Assembly: GCA_902624575.1 (NCBI GenBank)
Contig: CACNXV010000001.1
Coordinates: 1 to 44,552, forward strand
DNA length: 44,552 nucleotides
From: an uncultured Fidelibacterota bacterium
Lineage (GTDB): Bacteria; Fidelibacterota; Marinisomatia; Marinisomatales; Marinisomataceae
Direction: 5' to 3'
The position numbers and the translations under genes were made by a program. Within the stretch, counting starts at the first letter, position 1. Every line of letters starts with the position of its first letter. The notes below the pieces were generated by a model. That model was not told the DNA's origin, ran no database searches, and saw only the letters and a program-made list of their open reading frames with translations. Shown piece after piece: positions 28,921-38,567 of this stretch.

Positions 28921-29790
28921 ATGGATACAAAAATATTATCTGGCCTTGATGCCAGTAAAGCTTTGTTTGGTGGGTTAGTAGCCAGAATCGATCATCTTAA
29001 ATCAAAAGGTGTCACACCTGGTCTTGCCGCAGTATTAGTAGGAGAAAATCCCGCTTCAGAAATCTATGTTAGAAATAAGACTAAAAAATTTGAATCATTA
29101 GGACTTAAATCAGACTTATTTCGTCTCAGCAAAGATGTTGAAGAAACTGAATTGCTTAAACTGATTGAAGATCTTAATAATAATAATGAAATCCATGGAA
29201 TTTTAGTTCAATTGCCATTACCAAAGCACATTGATAGCGAAAAAGTATTAAACGCCATATCTCCAACAAAAGATGTTGATGGTTTTCATCCTGAAAATGC
29301 AGGTCTACTATCTATTGGTAAACCCCGATTTGTACCATGTACACCAAAGGGTATAATGTTTATACTAAAGCATTTCAATGTTGACTTAAATGGTAAGCAT
29401 GTCGTTGTTATAGGTAGGAGTAATATTGTGGGTAGACCCATATCGATATTATCAAGCCTTAAAACATTGGGAAATGCCACAGTGACGCTATGTCACAGCG
29501 GTACTAAAGATTTAAAGTATTTCTCAAAACAAGCTGATGTTTTAATTGCAGCTTTAGGATCTCCAGAGTTTGTGGATGCTTCATATATTAAAGACGGTGC
29601 TTGTCTTATAGATGTTGGGATAAATCGAATCGAAAAGGACGGTAAATCTAGAATTGTTGGAGATGTTAATCAAGAAAGTGTTACTGGAATAGCAAGCTCA
29701 CTTACGCCAGTACCAAAAGGTGTAGGCCCGATGACAATAGCTATGTTGGTAGAAAACACCGTCTTATCAGCAGAATTATTATTAAATTAA
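28921..29790 (+). CDS. folD: Bifunctional methylenetetrahydrofolate dehydrogenase/cyclohydrolase
   Basis: PGLAAVLVGENPASEIYVRNKTKKFESLG; GILVQLPLPKHID; PTKDVDGFHPENAGLL; VVIGRSNIVGRPISILS; TPVPKGVGPMTIAMLVENT. Confidence 0.96.
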   Translation: MDTKILSGLDASKALFGGLVARIDHLKSKGVTPGLAAVLVGENPASEIYVRNKTKKFESLGLKSDLFRLSKDVEETELLKLIEDLNNNNEIHGILVQLPLPKHIDSEKVLNAISPTKDVDGFHPENAGLLSIGKPRFVPCTPKGIMFILKHFNVDLNGKHVVVIGRSNIVGRPISILSSLKTLGNATVTLCHSGTKDLKYFSKQADVLIAALGSPEFVDASYIKDGACLIDVGINRIEKDGKSRIVGDVNQESVTGIASSLTPVPKGVGPMTIAMLVENTVLSAELLLN

Positions 29791-29821
29791 TTTTTGTATT
29801 TAAAATGGAGTTGAAATAACA

Positions 29822-31612
29822 ATGAAAAAATTAAATTTCTTACTAGCAATGATAGCTTTTTTTATGATTTCATGTTCTGAAAAAGTAGACCAGAGTGAAG
29901 TTAAAAAAGCTCAACAGTTTTTTGAGTCAGTATTTCAAGATAGAGTGCTAGATAGCCCAGAATTTCAAGCATCTTTAGGTTATAAATCTAATTATGATCA
30001 ATGGGATGATATTACATGGATAAAATCAAGACAAGTTGCTTCCAGAGCTAAAGATGATTTAGTGTTTATGGAGAAAAATATTGATTTCGACAAGCTTGAT
30101 GAATCTACCAAAGTAAGTTATCGTTTAATGGAAAAGCAGTTAAAAAGAACTGTAGAAAGAGATAGTTTTATTTTCCATAATTATCCTATAACTCATAGAG
30201 GAGGAAAGCATTCTTCTATCCCATCATTTTTAATCAATTATCATAAAGTTGATGAAGAAAAAGATATTAAAGATTACATAGGAAGATTGCGCAATATTGA
30301 ACCTTTAATGGATGATTTAATCGAACAGTTAAGATTAAGACAAGATGTTGATAAACTAGCTCCATCTTTTGTATATCCTCAAGCAATTAAAACAGCTCAA
30401 AATGTTATTTCAGGTTATCCTTTTGAAGAAGTAAAAAAACAAAATGTGATTTTTGAAGATTTTATGAAAAAACTTAATAGTCTTGATATATCTGATGCAG
30501 AAAAATTAAGGTATCAAAGTGAAGCAGAAGCTGTATTAGTTACTTTGGTAAATGCATCTTATAGAAAACTGATAGCTTTCCTTGAACAGCAAGCAACCTT
30601 AGCTGACAATAATCATGGGGTTTGGAAATTTGAAGATGGTGGTGATTATTATCAATTTGTGTTGGATGGATATACAACTCTTGGTCTAACTGCAGAAGAA
30701 GTTCATGAGATTGGACTAAGTGAAGTTGCGAGAATTCATGAAGAAATATATGGAATTATGGAACAAGTTGAATTTGACGGTTCACTCAAAGAATTTTTTG
30801 ATTTTATGAGAGAGGATCCACAGTTTTATTACCCGCAAGGACCTGAAGGTAGAAAAATGTATATTGATCAGGTACAAGTAGTTGTAGATACTTTGTCAGC
30901 AAGAATTGAAGAACTTTTCTTTGGTTTGCCATCTATACCACTAGAAGTTAGAGCAGTAGAAGCTTACAGAGAAGCCTCAGCTGGTATAGCCTTTTATCAA
31001 AGAGGGCAAGCCGATGGTAGTAGACCAGGTGTTTATTATGCTAATTTGTATAACATGAGAGATATGCCTATTTATAAACTTGAAAACCTGGCTTACCATG
31101 AGGCTATTCCAGGTCATCATATGCAAATCTCAATAGCATTAGAAGTTCAGGATATGCCAAGTTTTAGAAAATATGGCGGATATAGTGTTTATTCAGAAGG
31201 ATGGGCTCTTTACTCTGAGACTCTTCCAAAAGAAATTGGTTTATATAAAGATCCATATTCTGATTTTGGTCGTTTATCAGGTGAGCTTTGGCGTGCATGT
31301 AGGTTGGTTGTAGATACAGGTGTTCACCATTATAAATGGACCAGAGAAGAGGGCATAGATTACTATATGAATAATACCGCTAATCCAGAAGGAGATTGTA
31401 TAGGAATGGTTGAAAGACATATTGTATGGCCTGGACAAGCTGTTTCCTATAAAATTGGTATGATTGAGATACAAAAATTAAGAAAATATGCCGAAGAAAA
31501 ACTTGGATCTAATTTTTCTTTACAAGCTTTTCATGATGTAGTACTTAAGAACGGTGCAGTTACAATGGATGTTTTAAATGACATAGTCAAAATGTGGGTT
31601 GATAACCAGTGA
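29822..31612 (+). CDS. DUF885 family metallopeptidase-like lipoprotein
   Basis: Lipobox FFMISCSE; AYREASAGIAFYQRGQADGSRPGVYYANLYNM; YHEAIPGHHMQISIALE; VYSEGWALYSE. Confidence 0.9.
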   Translation: MKKLNFLLAMIAFFMISCSEKVDQSEVKKAQQFFESVFQDRVLDSPEFQASLGYKSNYDQWDDITWIKSRQVASRAKDDLVFMEKNIDFDKLDESTKVSYRLMEKQLKRTVERDSFIFHNYPITHRGGKHSSIPSFLINYHKVDEEKDIKDYIGRLRNIEPLMDDLIEQLRLRQDVDKLAPSFVYPQAIKTAQNVISGYPFEEVKKQNVIFEDFMKKLNSLDISDAEKLRYQSEAEAVLVTLVNASYRKLIAFLEQQATLADNNHGVWKFEDGGDYYQFVLDGYTTLGLTAEEVHEIGLSEVARIHEEIYGIMEQVEFDGSLKEFFDFMREDPQFYYPQGPEGRKMYIDQVQVVVDTLSARIEELFFGLPSIPLEVRAVEAYREASAGIAFYQRGQADGSRPGVYYANLYNMRDMPIYKLENLAYHEAIPGHHMQISIALEVQDMPSFRKYGGYSVYSEGWALYSETLPKEIGLYKDPYSDFGRLSGELWRACRLVVDTGVHHYKWTREEGIDYYMNNTANPEGDCIGMVERHIVWPGQAVSYKIGMIEIQKLRKYAEEKLGSNFSLQAFHDVVLKNGAVTMDVLNDIVKMWVDNQ

Positions 31613-31920
31613 TAATAATTAAAACTTCAACAGATAATCATAAAGTCATGAAAATGATTGCTAATACTTTATTAAAAGAGAAATTGGCTGCTTGCGTCAA
31701 TATGATTCCAAGAATGCGTTCAAAATATGTAATGGATGGACGAATTGTTGAATCAAGAGAAGTTATTTTATTTATTAAAACAGCTAAGAAGATGGAAGAA
31801 AAAGTCTATAAGACAATTAAAGAGCTTCATAATTACGAAATTCCTGAAATTTCAACGATTGAAACATCTAAAGTTGATAAAGATTACGAAAAGTGGTTAA
31901 ACGATTTTATTGATAATTAA
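31609..31920 (+). CDS. cutA: Divalent-cation tolerance protein CutA-like (GTG start)
   Basis: LAACVNMIPRMRSKYVMDGRIVESREVILFIKTAKKMEEKVYKTIKELHNYEIPEI. Confidence 0.9.
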   Translation: MIIIKTSTDNHKVMKMIANTLLKEKLAACVNMIPRMRSKYVMDGRIVESREVILFIKTAKKMEEKVYKTIKELHNYEIPEISTIETSKVDKDYEKWLNDFIDN

Positions 31921-31923
31921 TCT

Positions 31924-32052
31924 ATGAGATTAGAAGATCTATCAGAAAAAAAGATATTACAGATAGTTGTTTTTTCGCTATTAGTTATCATGTTAGCAAC
32001 AATCCTTGTTGTTCTTTTAATTAAATATCCTCAATTATCAATTGGGGTTTAA
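31924..32052 (+). CDS. Small single-pass membrane protein, 42 aa
   Basis: Not in supplied ORF track; ATG 31924: MRLEDLSEKKILQIVVFSLLVIMLATILVVLLIKYPQLSIGV, one clear TM helix between cutA and the MBL gene. Confidence 0.5.
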   Translation: MRLEDLSEKKILQIVVFSLLVIMLATILVVLLIKYPQLSIGV

Positions 32053-32067
32053 AACTACTTTTAATTA

Positions 32068-33132
32068 ATGAAAAAACTTAAGGTATTAGTATTATTTACA
32101 ATTCTAGCTCTTTTAGCAATTTCCTTTAAAAATTTTAATTTAATTGAAAAAAAACTCTACCCTTATTTTGTACAACAGCTGGTTGATATACCTAAAAATG
32201 AACCCAATATATTAAGAATAGTTTATACAGGCGTTAGTACACCTTTAACACCGCATATTGCTCAACAAAGTGTGGTCTTTGATATAAATGATAGTATTTA
32301 CGTTTTTGATGTTGGTTCGAGGTCTGTGGCAAATTTCATTTCACAAGGAACGCTTGATGCAGCAAATGTAAAAGCTGTTTTTATCACTCATACTCATTCT
32401 GATCATGTCGGTGGACTTGGAGAGTTAGTATTAGCATCTTGGGTAAGAGGAAGAAAAAATTCCTTAAGTGTTTATGGTGCAGGAGAAGAACTCAATAATT
32501 TAGTGGATGGATTTAATCTAGCATATCAATCTGATAGAGAGCATAGAGTTATACATCATGGAGACGGTTTTTTAAAAAGTGAATTCGGCTTACTTGTTTC
32601 AAAAGCTTTTGATGTACCCGAACAAGAAAAAGTAGTTTTTGAGGACAAAAATATTAAAGTAAGTGCCTTTCAAGTACCTCATGGTCCAGTAAAAGGCGCA
32701 GTAGGTTATAGAATAGTTTCAGGAGATAGATCTGTTATTTTAAGCGGAGACACAGCTTTAATGGAGGACTATTCATTTGTCAATGGTGTTGATGTGTTGA
32801 TTCATGAAGGAATATTTACTGAAGAAAGTAAAAAAGTTAGCAAAGCTTCCTATGCATTAGGTAATGACAGAGTTGGTAAAGTTTTTGAAGATATTCAAGA
32901 TTATCACACCAACTTATTTGATACAAAAAATCAACCTGGATTATTATCAAGGTTAGATAGTTTGGATGTAGGATTATTAGCATTAATTCATATCATACCT
33001 GATAAAGATAATTTTATAATTAAAAGAGCACTAAAAAAATTCAAAAGGCTTTCTCCATTAAAAACTGTTATAGTTAATGATAACATGGTAATGCATTTAC
33101 CATTAAATTCAGAAAAAATTATTATTCGATGA
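32068..33132 (+). CDS. MBL-fold metallo-hydrolase (RNase Z/arylsulfatase-like), N-terminal signal/anchor
   Basis: FITHTHSDHVGGLGELVL; GAVGYRIVSGDRSVILSGDTALMED; VDVLIHEG. Confidence 0.9.
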   Translation: MKKLKVLVLFTILALLAISFKNFNLIEKKLYPYFVQQLVDIPKNEPNILRIVYTGVSTPLTPHIAQQSVVFDINDSIYVFDVGSRSVANFISQGTLDAANVKAVFITHTHSDHVGGLGELVLASWVRGRKNSLSVYGAGEELNNLVDGFNLAYQSDREHRVIHHGDGFLKSEFGLLVSKAFDVPEQEKVVFEDKNIKVSAFQVPHGPVKGAVGYRIVSGDRSVILSGDTALMEDYSFVNGVDVLIHEGIFTEESKKVSKASYALGNDRVGKVFEDIQDYHTNLFDTKNQPGLLSRLDSLDVGLLALIHIIPDKDNFIIKRALKKFKRLSPLKTVIVNDNMVMHLPLNSEKIIIR

Positions 33133-33770
33133 AAATTATAGATAGTCTAAACTGGAGATATGCAACAACGGATTTTGATTCATCAAAGCAATTATCTGAT
33201 GAACAGCTAGAAAATCTTAAGAAAATTGTAAGATTGTCACCGTCATCATGGGGGTTTCAGTTCTATAAAATTATTATCATCGAAGATAAAAAAATGAAAG
33301 AAAAGCTCTTACCAGCTGCCTATAATCAAAGCCAAATTACAGATTGCTCACATTTGTTTGTTTTTTGTAGCTACAAGGAGGTCTTTGAAAGTGATATTGA
33401 TCAACTTATCAGCGATATGCATGATACAAGAAAAAATGATGCAGATTATGATGAAGACGGCATAAATAGTTATGGAGAAGGCTCTAAAAAAATTATTCTT
33501 AACATGGACAAGGGTAAGCAGCTCGAATGGCTTAAAAAACAGTGTTATATAGCTTTAGGACAACTAATGGTTGGTTGCGCTGATATGCGCATTGATGCTT
33601 GTCCAATGGAAGGCTTTAAAAACGAAGAATTTGATAAAATATTAGAGTTGGAGGACAAAAACCTTATATCCGCTGTAATTTTACCTGTTGGATTTAGAAC
33701 TTCAAAAGATAAGTATCAATACAGATCAAAGTTTAGAAAGCCTTCAAAGGACCTTTTCGAAGATATATAA
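33129..33770 (+). CDS. NAD(P)H-dependent nitroreductase-family oxidoreductase
   Basis: LNWRYATTDFDSSKQLSDEQLENLKKIVRLSPSSWGFQFYKIIII; QCYIALGQLMVGCADMRIDACPMEGF. Confidence 0.9.
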   Translation: MKIIDSLNWRYATTDFDSSKQLSDEQLENLKKIVRLSPSSWGFQFYKIIIIEDKKMKEKLLPAAYNQSQITDCSHLFVFCSYKEVFESDIDQLISDMHDTRKNDADYDEDGINSYGEGSKKIILNMDKGKQLEWLKKQCYIALGQLMVGCADMRIDACPMEGFKNEEFDKILELEDKNLISAVILPVGFRTSKDKYQYRSKFRKPSKDLFEDI

Positions 33771-33806
33771 ATTTGTAAATACTCTATTAACTAATTATAT
33801 TTAAAC

Positions 33807-34229
33807 ATGCTTGATAAAAAAAATCTATTTCTATTAGCTTCAGCGACATTTATGATTGCTACAGCACAATTTCATCACATAAAGTTTAAGGATATCAACG
33901 ATTCTATCGTTGTAAGAAACCCTAATCCAATATTTACAAAAGAAACGATTACAGCAGCCGATTTTAAAGGTGCTGGTGTGACAATTTTTACTGCACCTTG
34001 GTGTAGATATTGTAAAGGAGCAAAAATCCTTTTAAATCAAGAGAATATTCCTTTTAGGGAAGTAGATGTTGAAGATTATAAGGTGTCTAGAGCAAAACTT
34101 AAAAAAATCGGTTTTGAAGACTTTTATGTACCTCAAATTTTTGTTGACGGTGTTGCTATTGGTGGATTTTCAGATTTAAAAAAGATTTTAGGTAGTGATA
34201 TGCCTGTTCCTGAAAAAAGTTCACTTTAA
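33807..34229 (+). CDS. Glutaredoxin-like protein with N-terminal signal-like segment
   Basis: TIFTAPWCRYCKGAKILLNQENIPFREVDVED..YVPQIFVDGVAIGGFSDLKKIL; N-term LFLLASATFMIATAQF. Confidence 0.85.
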   Translation: MLDKKNLFLLASATFMIATAQFHHIKFKDINDSIVVRNPNPIFTKETITAADFKGAGVTIFTAPWCRYCKGAKILLNQENIPFREVDVEDYKVSRAKLKKIGFEDFYVPQIFVDGVAIGGFSDLKKILGSDMPVPEKSSL

Positions 34230-34280
34230 TTCTTCTAATTTTATTTCAGACAAATAATTTTTTACCTATATTGCTAGACG

Positions 34281-35468
34281 ATGCAAACCTTTTTTATAAT
34301 ACTATTTATCCTAATTTTTTCCATTGCTCTTTTTATGATTGGTTACACCTTGTTTCAAATGAGCAAAAAAATGCCTACTACTTCGGATGATAAAGAAGAT
34401 CTTTTAAATGAACGTGCATCAAATATTGCAGTTGAAGCAGCAAAAAAAGCTTTAGAAGATGTCTTAAAACAAAGCGCAGAATTACAAAAAAAGGATTGGG
34501 AGTCTTATAAGAAAGATATAGATACAAGCATAGATCCTATTTCAAAATCTGTTAAAGAGCTTGATGAACGAATTGAAGGACTTCAAAAAGAAAGAAAACA
34601 AGAATTAGGATCGCTTGAAACGCAAATTAAAAACCTTCTGACTACAAATAATGATTTAAGAGATGAGACAATGACCTTGAGCCAAGCATTAAAGTCTTCA
34701 AGCGTGCAGGGTAAATGGGGTGAAGTTCAGTTAAGAAATATTGTTGAAAAATCAGGAATGATCAATCACGTAGATTTTGAAGAACAAAGAGGAACTGAAA
34801 AAGGTGATTCAATTCCTGATATGGTAATAAAGTTACCTAATGGTGGTATAATACCTGTCGATTCCAAATGTCCAATGAATGATTTTAGAGAAAGTCTCGA
34901 GGAAAAAGATGAAGATGAGCGTGTAAGATTACAGCAAGAGCATGCTAAAAAATGTCGAACGCACATGAAAGCTTTATCATCAAAAAAATATCATGAGCAA
35001 TTTGAAAGCCCAATTGATTTTGTAATTATGCTTATTCCTTTTGAGCCTGGCTTTCAAGCGGCTCTAATGCATGACGGTAACTTATTTAATGATGGAGCAG
35101 AGCTTAAAGTGTTTATTGTTTCTCCGATTTCAATAATGCCACTACTAAATCTAATAAGCGAAACCTGGAGACAGATGGCGTTAACTAAAAATGCAGATGC
35201 TGTCATAAATACTGCAAAAGACCTATCAAATCGTCTCAAAAAATATGAAGACCTGTATGATGCTGTGGGAAGTCGTATTTCCTCTTTAGGAAAGGCATAT
35301 AACGCTTCAGTGTCATCATATAATAGTAGGTTAAAACCATCTGTAAGAGATATTCAAAAGCTACAAGGAATTGAAATTGACAAGACTCAACTGGACAATG
35401 TTAATTTAGATGTAAAGCCAGTTATTGAACGAATAGAAGCTGAAAATGTGGATGATGAAGATGTTTAG
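34281..35468 (+). CDS. rmuC: DNA recombination protein RmuC
   Basis: N-terminal TM, coiled coil, SSVQGKWGEVQLRNIVEKSGM, PDMVIKLPNGGIIPVDSKCPMNDF, VSPISIMPLLNLISETWRQ. Confidence 0.93.
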   Translation: MQTFFIILFILIFSIALFMIGYTLFQMSKKMPTTSDDKEDLLNERASNIAVEAAKKALEDVLKQSAELQKKDWESYKKDIDTSIDPISKSVKELDERIEGLQKERKQELGSLETQIKNLLTTNNDLRDETMTLSQALKSSSVQGKWGEVQLRNIVEKSGMINHVDFEEQRGTEKGDSIPDMVIKLPNGGIIPVDSKCPMNDFRESLEEKDEDERVRLQQEHAKKCRTHMKALSSKKYHEQFESPIDFVIMLIPFEPGFQAALMHDGNLFNDGAELKVFIVSPISIMPLLNLISETWRQMALTKNADAVINTAKDLSNRLKKYEDLYDAVGSRISSLGKAYNASVSSYNSRLKPSVRDIQKLQGIEIDKTQLDNVNLDVKPVIERIEAENVDDEDV

Positions 35469-35838
35469 CTTTGAAGACATAGACTTTTCTTACTACAGAA
35501 AATTTGTTCTTGAATTAATGCGTATAGTATTGATTTTTATATTTTTAAACGCTGGCTTAAACAAATTACCTATTATTGACGGCCAAGGACTAACAAAAGC
35601 TTTACCATTATGGTTAGTTTATTTTGTAGTAATATTTGAAATTGTTGGTCCTATTTTTCTAGCTCTTGGTATTAAATATAGGCAATTACAACTCATTGGA
35701 TCCTCAATGATAGCAATCGTCATGCTAGGTGCGTCGTATATGAAATTTTTTGTTTGGGATAGCGCTCTTTTATCTAAAGACTTTATGTACCCATTTGTTT
35801 TATTTTTGATTTCTTCGATATTTATTACTGAAGAATAA
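35446..35838 (+). CDS. DoxX-like integral membrane protein
   Basis: LRIVLIFIFLNAGLNKLP...VYFVVIFEIVGPIFLALGIKYRQLQLIGSSMIAIVMLGA; exact start uncertain. Confidence 0.65.
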   Translation: MWMMKMFSFEDIDFSYYRKFVLELMRIVLIFIFLNAGLNKLPIIDGQGLTKALPLWLVYFVVIFEIVGPIFLALGIKYRQLQLIGSSMIAIVMLGASYMKFFVWDSALLSKDFMYPFVLFLISSIFITEE

Positions 35839-35854
35839 AAAAGAATTTTTCTAT

Positions 35855-35889
35855 AAAAAAAAGGTGTCTTCGACTAGACACCTTTTTTT
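35855..35889. terminator. Bidirectional Rho-independent terminator between convergent genes
   Basis: A8-GGTGTC-ttcgacta-GACACC-T7, symmetrical; flanking genes converge. Confidence 0.93.
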
Positions 35890-35911
35890 GTATACCGAGG
35901 TAATGAGATAA

Positions 35912-36394
35912 CTATTTGGTATTGTAAGCAATAGCTTCGTCTTCATTAACTTCACTGAGTTGTGGTTCAGTGTGATTAACTTCAACTTCTTCTAATACTA
36001 TGTCGCGTTGGATGATTTCAAATGTTTCATCCACATAGTTGGTTGTATATAAATTTCCATTCCATTCAAAATTTTGACCTGGTCCGAGTGCATTTCTAGC
36101 AGCAAGGAAAGCTTCATTAAAAGAGGGAACAGGGGTAGTTTCAATTTGAACAACATTATCGCTTAATGTTGCCACTGCGTCTGTAGTCATGGCTTCATCA
36201 TTGACTGAATTACCCATATTTGCGTTATTAACTAATGAGGTAATTTCTACATCCACAGTGGCTTCATTGCGTAAGCTTTCTGAGGTAGTTGTATCGGCTA
36301 GTTCAACTTCTTCGGATTTATCCATTAGAAAAAACAGTGAACCGATGCATAAAATTACAGCTGCTAATACGAATTTTTCAACATTATTATACAT
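35912..36394 (-). CDS. Hypothetical membrane-anchored protein carrying the GPGxxFxWNxxxYTTNYxxET motif
   Basis: N-terminal TM; SFNEAFLAARNALGPGQNFEWNGNLYTTNYVDETFEII shared with the 39567-39956 protein. Confidence 0.7.
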   Translation of the reverse strand: MYNNVEKFVLAAVILCIGSLFFLMDKSEEVELADTTTSESLRNEATVDVEITSLVNNANMGNSVNDEAMTTDAVATLSDNVVQIETTPVPSFNEAFLAARNALGPGQNFEWNGNLYTTNYVDETFEIIQRDIVLEEVEVNHTEPQLSEVNEDEAIAYNTK

Positions 36395-36499
36395 ATTTTT
36401 TAACTCCGTTTGTTATGCCTCTTAATGTCTCTTTCATATTGTATATACTTTTAAATTATAATTAGGTTTCCAAGTATTTTGTATATTCATAGCCTAATC

Positions 36500-38227
36500 A
36501 TGAGTGAATTCAAAATAGAACTAAATTCAATTACAAAAAAACTTCCCAAGCATTTACAAAAGTACATAGTCAAACAACCATACGCTGAGTACACTGCTCA
36601 AGATCAGGCTGTTTGGAGATATGTTATGAAGGCAAATATTGATTATTTACAACATGTTGCCCATGAAAGCTTTTTACCAGGTTTAGCAAAATCTGGAATA
36701 ACTACTGATGAAATTCCTCACATGGAAGGTATGAACCGAATTCTCAAAGATATTGGTTGGGCAGCTGTGGCGGTTGATGGATTTATTCCACCAGCAGTAT
36801 TTATGGAATTTCAAGCAAATAATGTTTTAGTTATTTCAGCTGATATAAGAACAATTGAACACATAAAATATACACCAGCACCAGATATTATTCATGAGTC
36901 GGCTGGACATGCACCAATCATAGCCAAAAAAGAATATTCTAATTATTTAAAAGTCTTTGGTGAAATTGGCGCTAAAGCTATCTCCAAACCAATTGATGAC
37001 CAATTATTTAAAGCAATTAGACATTTATCAATTCTTAAAGAAAACCCTAATTCTTCAAAAAAAGAAATTGATTCAGCTACAGAAACAGTTGAGCATTTAC
37101 AAAAAAATATAGGCCAACTTTCTGAAATGGCTAAAGTAAGAAATTTGCATTGGTGGACTGTTGAATATGGATTAATTGGAACTCTTGAAAATCCTAAGAT
37201 TTATGGAGCTGGGCTTTTGTCTTCAATTTCAGAGTCTCAAGAATGTTTAGAACCAGATATTTCAAAAATACCTTACAGCTTAAAAGCTGCAGAAGTGAAT
37301 TTTGATATTACAACAGCGCAACCACAACTTTTTGTAACTGAATCATTTAAACAATTAAATGATGTTCTCGAAGAGTTTGCAAAAACAATGGCATTTAGAA
37401 CAGGTGGATTAAGTGGTATAAATAAACTTATTGAATCTGAAAAATTAGGTACAGTTCAATTAAGTTCAGGATTACAAATATCAGGAATATTTGCCAAGGT
37501 TTTACACGAAAATAATCAACCTATTTATCTTCAATCATCAGGTCCGTCATCCTTATCCTGCAATAATATAGAATTAAACGGTCATGATAAATCATACCAT
37601 CAAGATGGTTTTGGCAGTCCAGTTGGATCCATAGTAGGATTAGAAAAGTCTTTAGAGGATTGTTCAGATGAGGAATTAGAAAAAATAGGCATTATAGTTA
37701 ATCAAAATATTGAAATTACTTTTGATAACGGAGTACATGTTAATGGCAAGCTAATATCAATGACCCGCTCAGTTAGTGGAAAGCTTCTTCTTTTAACTTT
37801 TGATGAATGTAAAGTTAAGCTAGATAAACAGACTTTATTCGAACCAGAATGGGGTATATATGATATGGCAGTAGGTGAAACTATCACTTCATGTTTTGCT
37901 GGTCCAGCCTCCTATCAATCGTTTGAGGATGGTGGAGAATTATCATCTGAAAAACCTGCAGCAATTAGTTATTCAAAAGAGCAGTTAAATCTTCATTGTT
38001 ATTATAAAGAAGTAAAAAGCATGAGGAAAAATGATAATATTGATTCAAAAAGATTGCATGAAATCTTTAAAAACTTACAAACTAATTATCCTAACGACTG
38101 GTTGTTGTCATTAGAAATTTTAGAATTAAGTAAAGATGATCAAGAATTTGCTCAAAAAATAACATTTTATCTTAAAAAACTAACAAACTTTAAAGGATTA
38201 GTTTCCAAGGGATTAGATCTTTATTAA
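36500..38227 (+). CDS. phhA: Phenylalanine/aromatic amino acid 4-monooxygenase, long form
   Basis: IEHIKYTPAPDIIHESAGHAPIIAKKEYSNYLKVFGEIG (non-haem iron ligands); ATG 36500 preferred to upstream TTG. Confidence 0.88.
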   Translation: MSEFKIELNSITKKLPKHLQKYIVKQPYAEYTAQDQAVWRYVMKANIDYLQHVAHESFLPGLAKSGITTDEIPHMEGMNRILKDIGWAAVAVDGFIPPAVFMEFQANNVLVISADIRTIEHIKYTPAPDIIHESAGHAPIIAKKEYSNYLKVFGEIGAKAISKPIDDQLFKAIRHLSILKENPNSSKKEIDSATETVEHLQKNIGQLSEMAKVRNLHWWTVEYGLIGTLENPKIYGAGLLSSISESQECLEPDISKIPYSLKAAEVNFDITTAQPQLFVTESFKQLNDVLEEFAKTMAFRTGGLSGINKLIESEKLGTVQLSSGLQISGIFAKVLHENNQPIYLQSSGPSSLSCNNIELNGHDKSYHQDGFGSPVGSIVGLEKSLEDCSDEELEKIGIIVNQNIEITFDNGVHVNGKLISMTRSVSGKLLLLTFDECKVKLDKQTLFEPEWGIYDMAVGETITSCFAGPASYQSFEDGGELSSEKPAAISYSKEQLNLHCYYKEVKSMRKNDNIDSKRLHEIFKNLQTNYPNDWLLSLEILELSKDDQEFAQKITFYLKKLTNFKGLVSKGLDLY

Positions 38228-38278
38228 TTATAATTATTTTTGAGTTTCTAATTATTTAATTCTTTTCTATTTTTGATT

Positions 38279-38560
38279 ATGGAAGAAACAATAGCAGTAT
38301 CGGCATATCTTTTAGTTTGGGCTTTATTAACTATTAAATCATTTGATTTAGCTCAATCTTTAAGAGTTGCAATAAATAATGGTGATACAGTAAGACCTAT
38401 AGCTAAAGCTTTTACATCTGTTTTTTGTATTATAGTTGGGTTGCTTTTTATGCAAACTCACTTATGGTTTGATATTTGGGACAGTATTGTTGTTTATGCA
38501 ATTCATCTCTTTATCATTGGATATCAAATGGTAATGATTTGGTACCCAAAACCTGAATAA
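38279..38560 (+). CDS. Small hypothetical membrane protein
   Basis: 93 aa from ATG 38279 (upstream TTG 38273 in track), several hydrophobic helices. Confidence 0.6.
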   Translation: MEETIAVSAYLLVWALLTIKSFDLAQSLRVAINNGDTVRPIAKAFTSVFCIIVGLLFMQTHLWFDIWDSIVVYAIHLFIIGYQMVMIWYPKPE

Positions 38561-38567
38561 TATTAGT

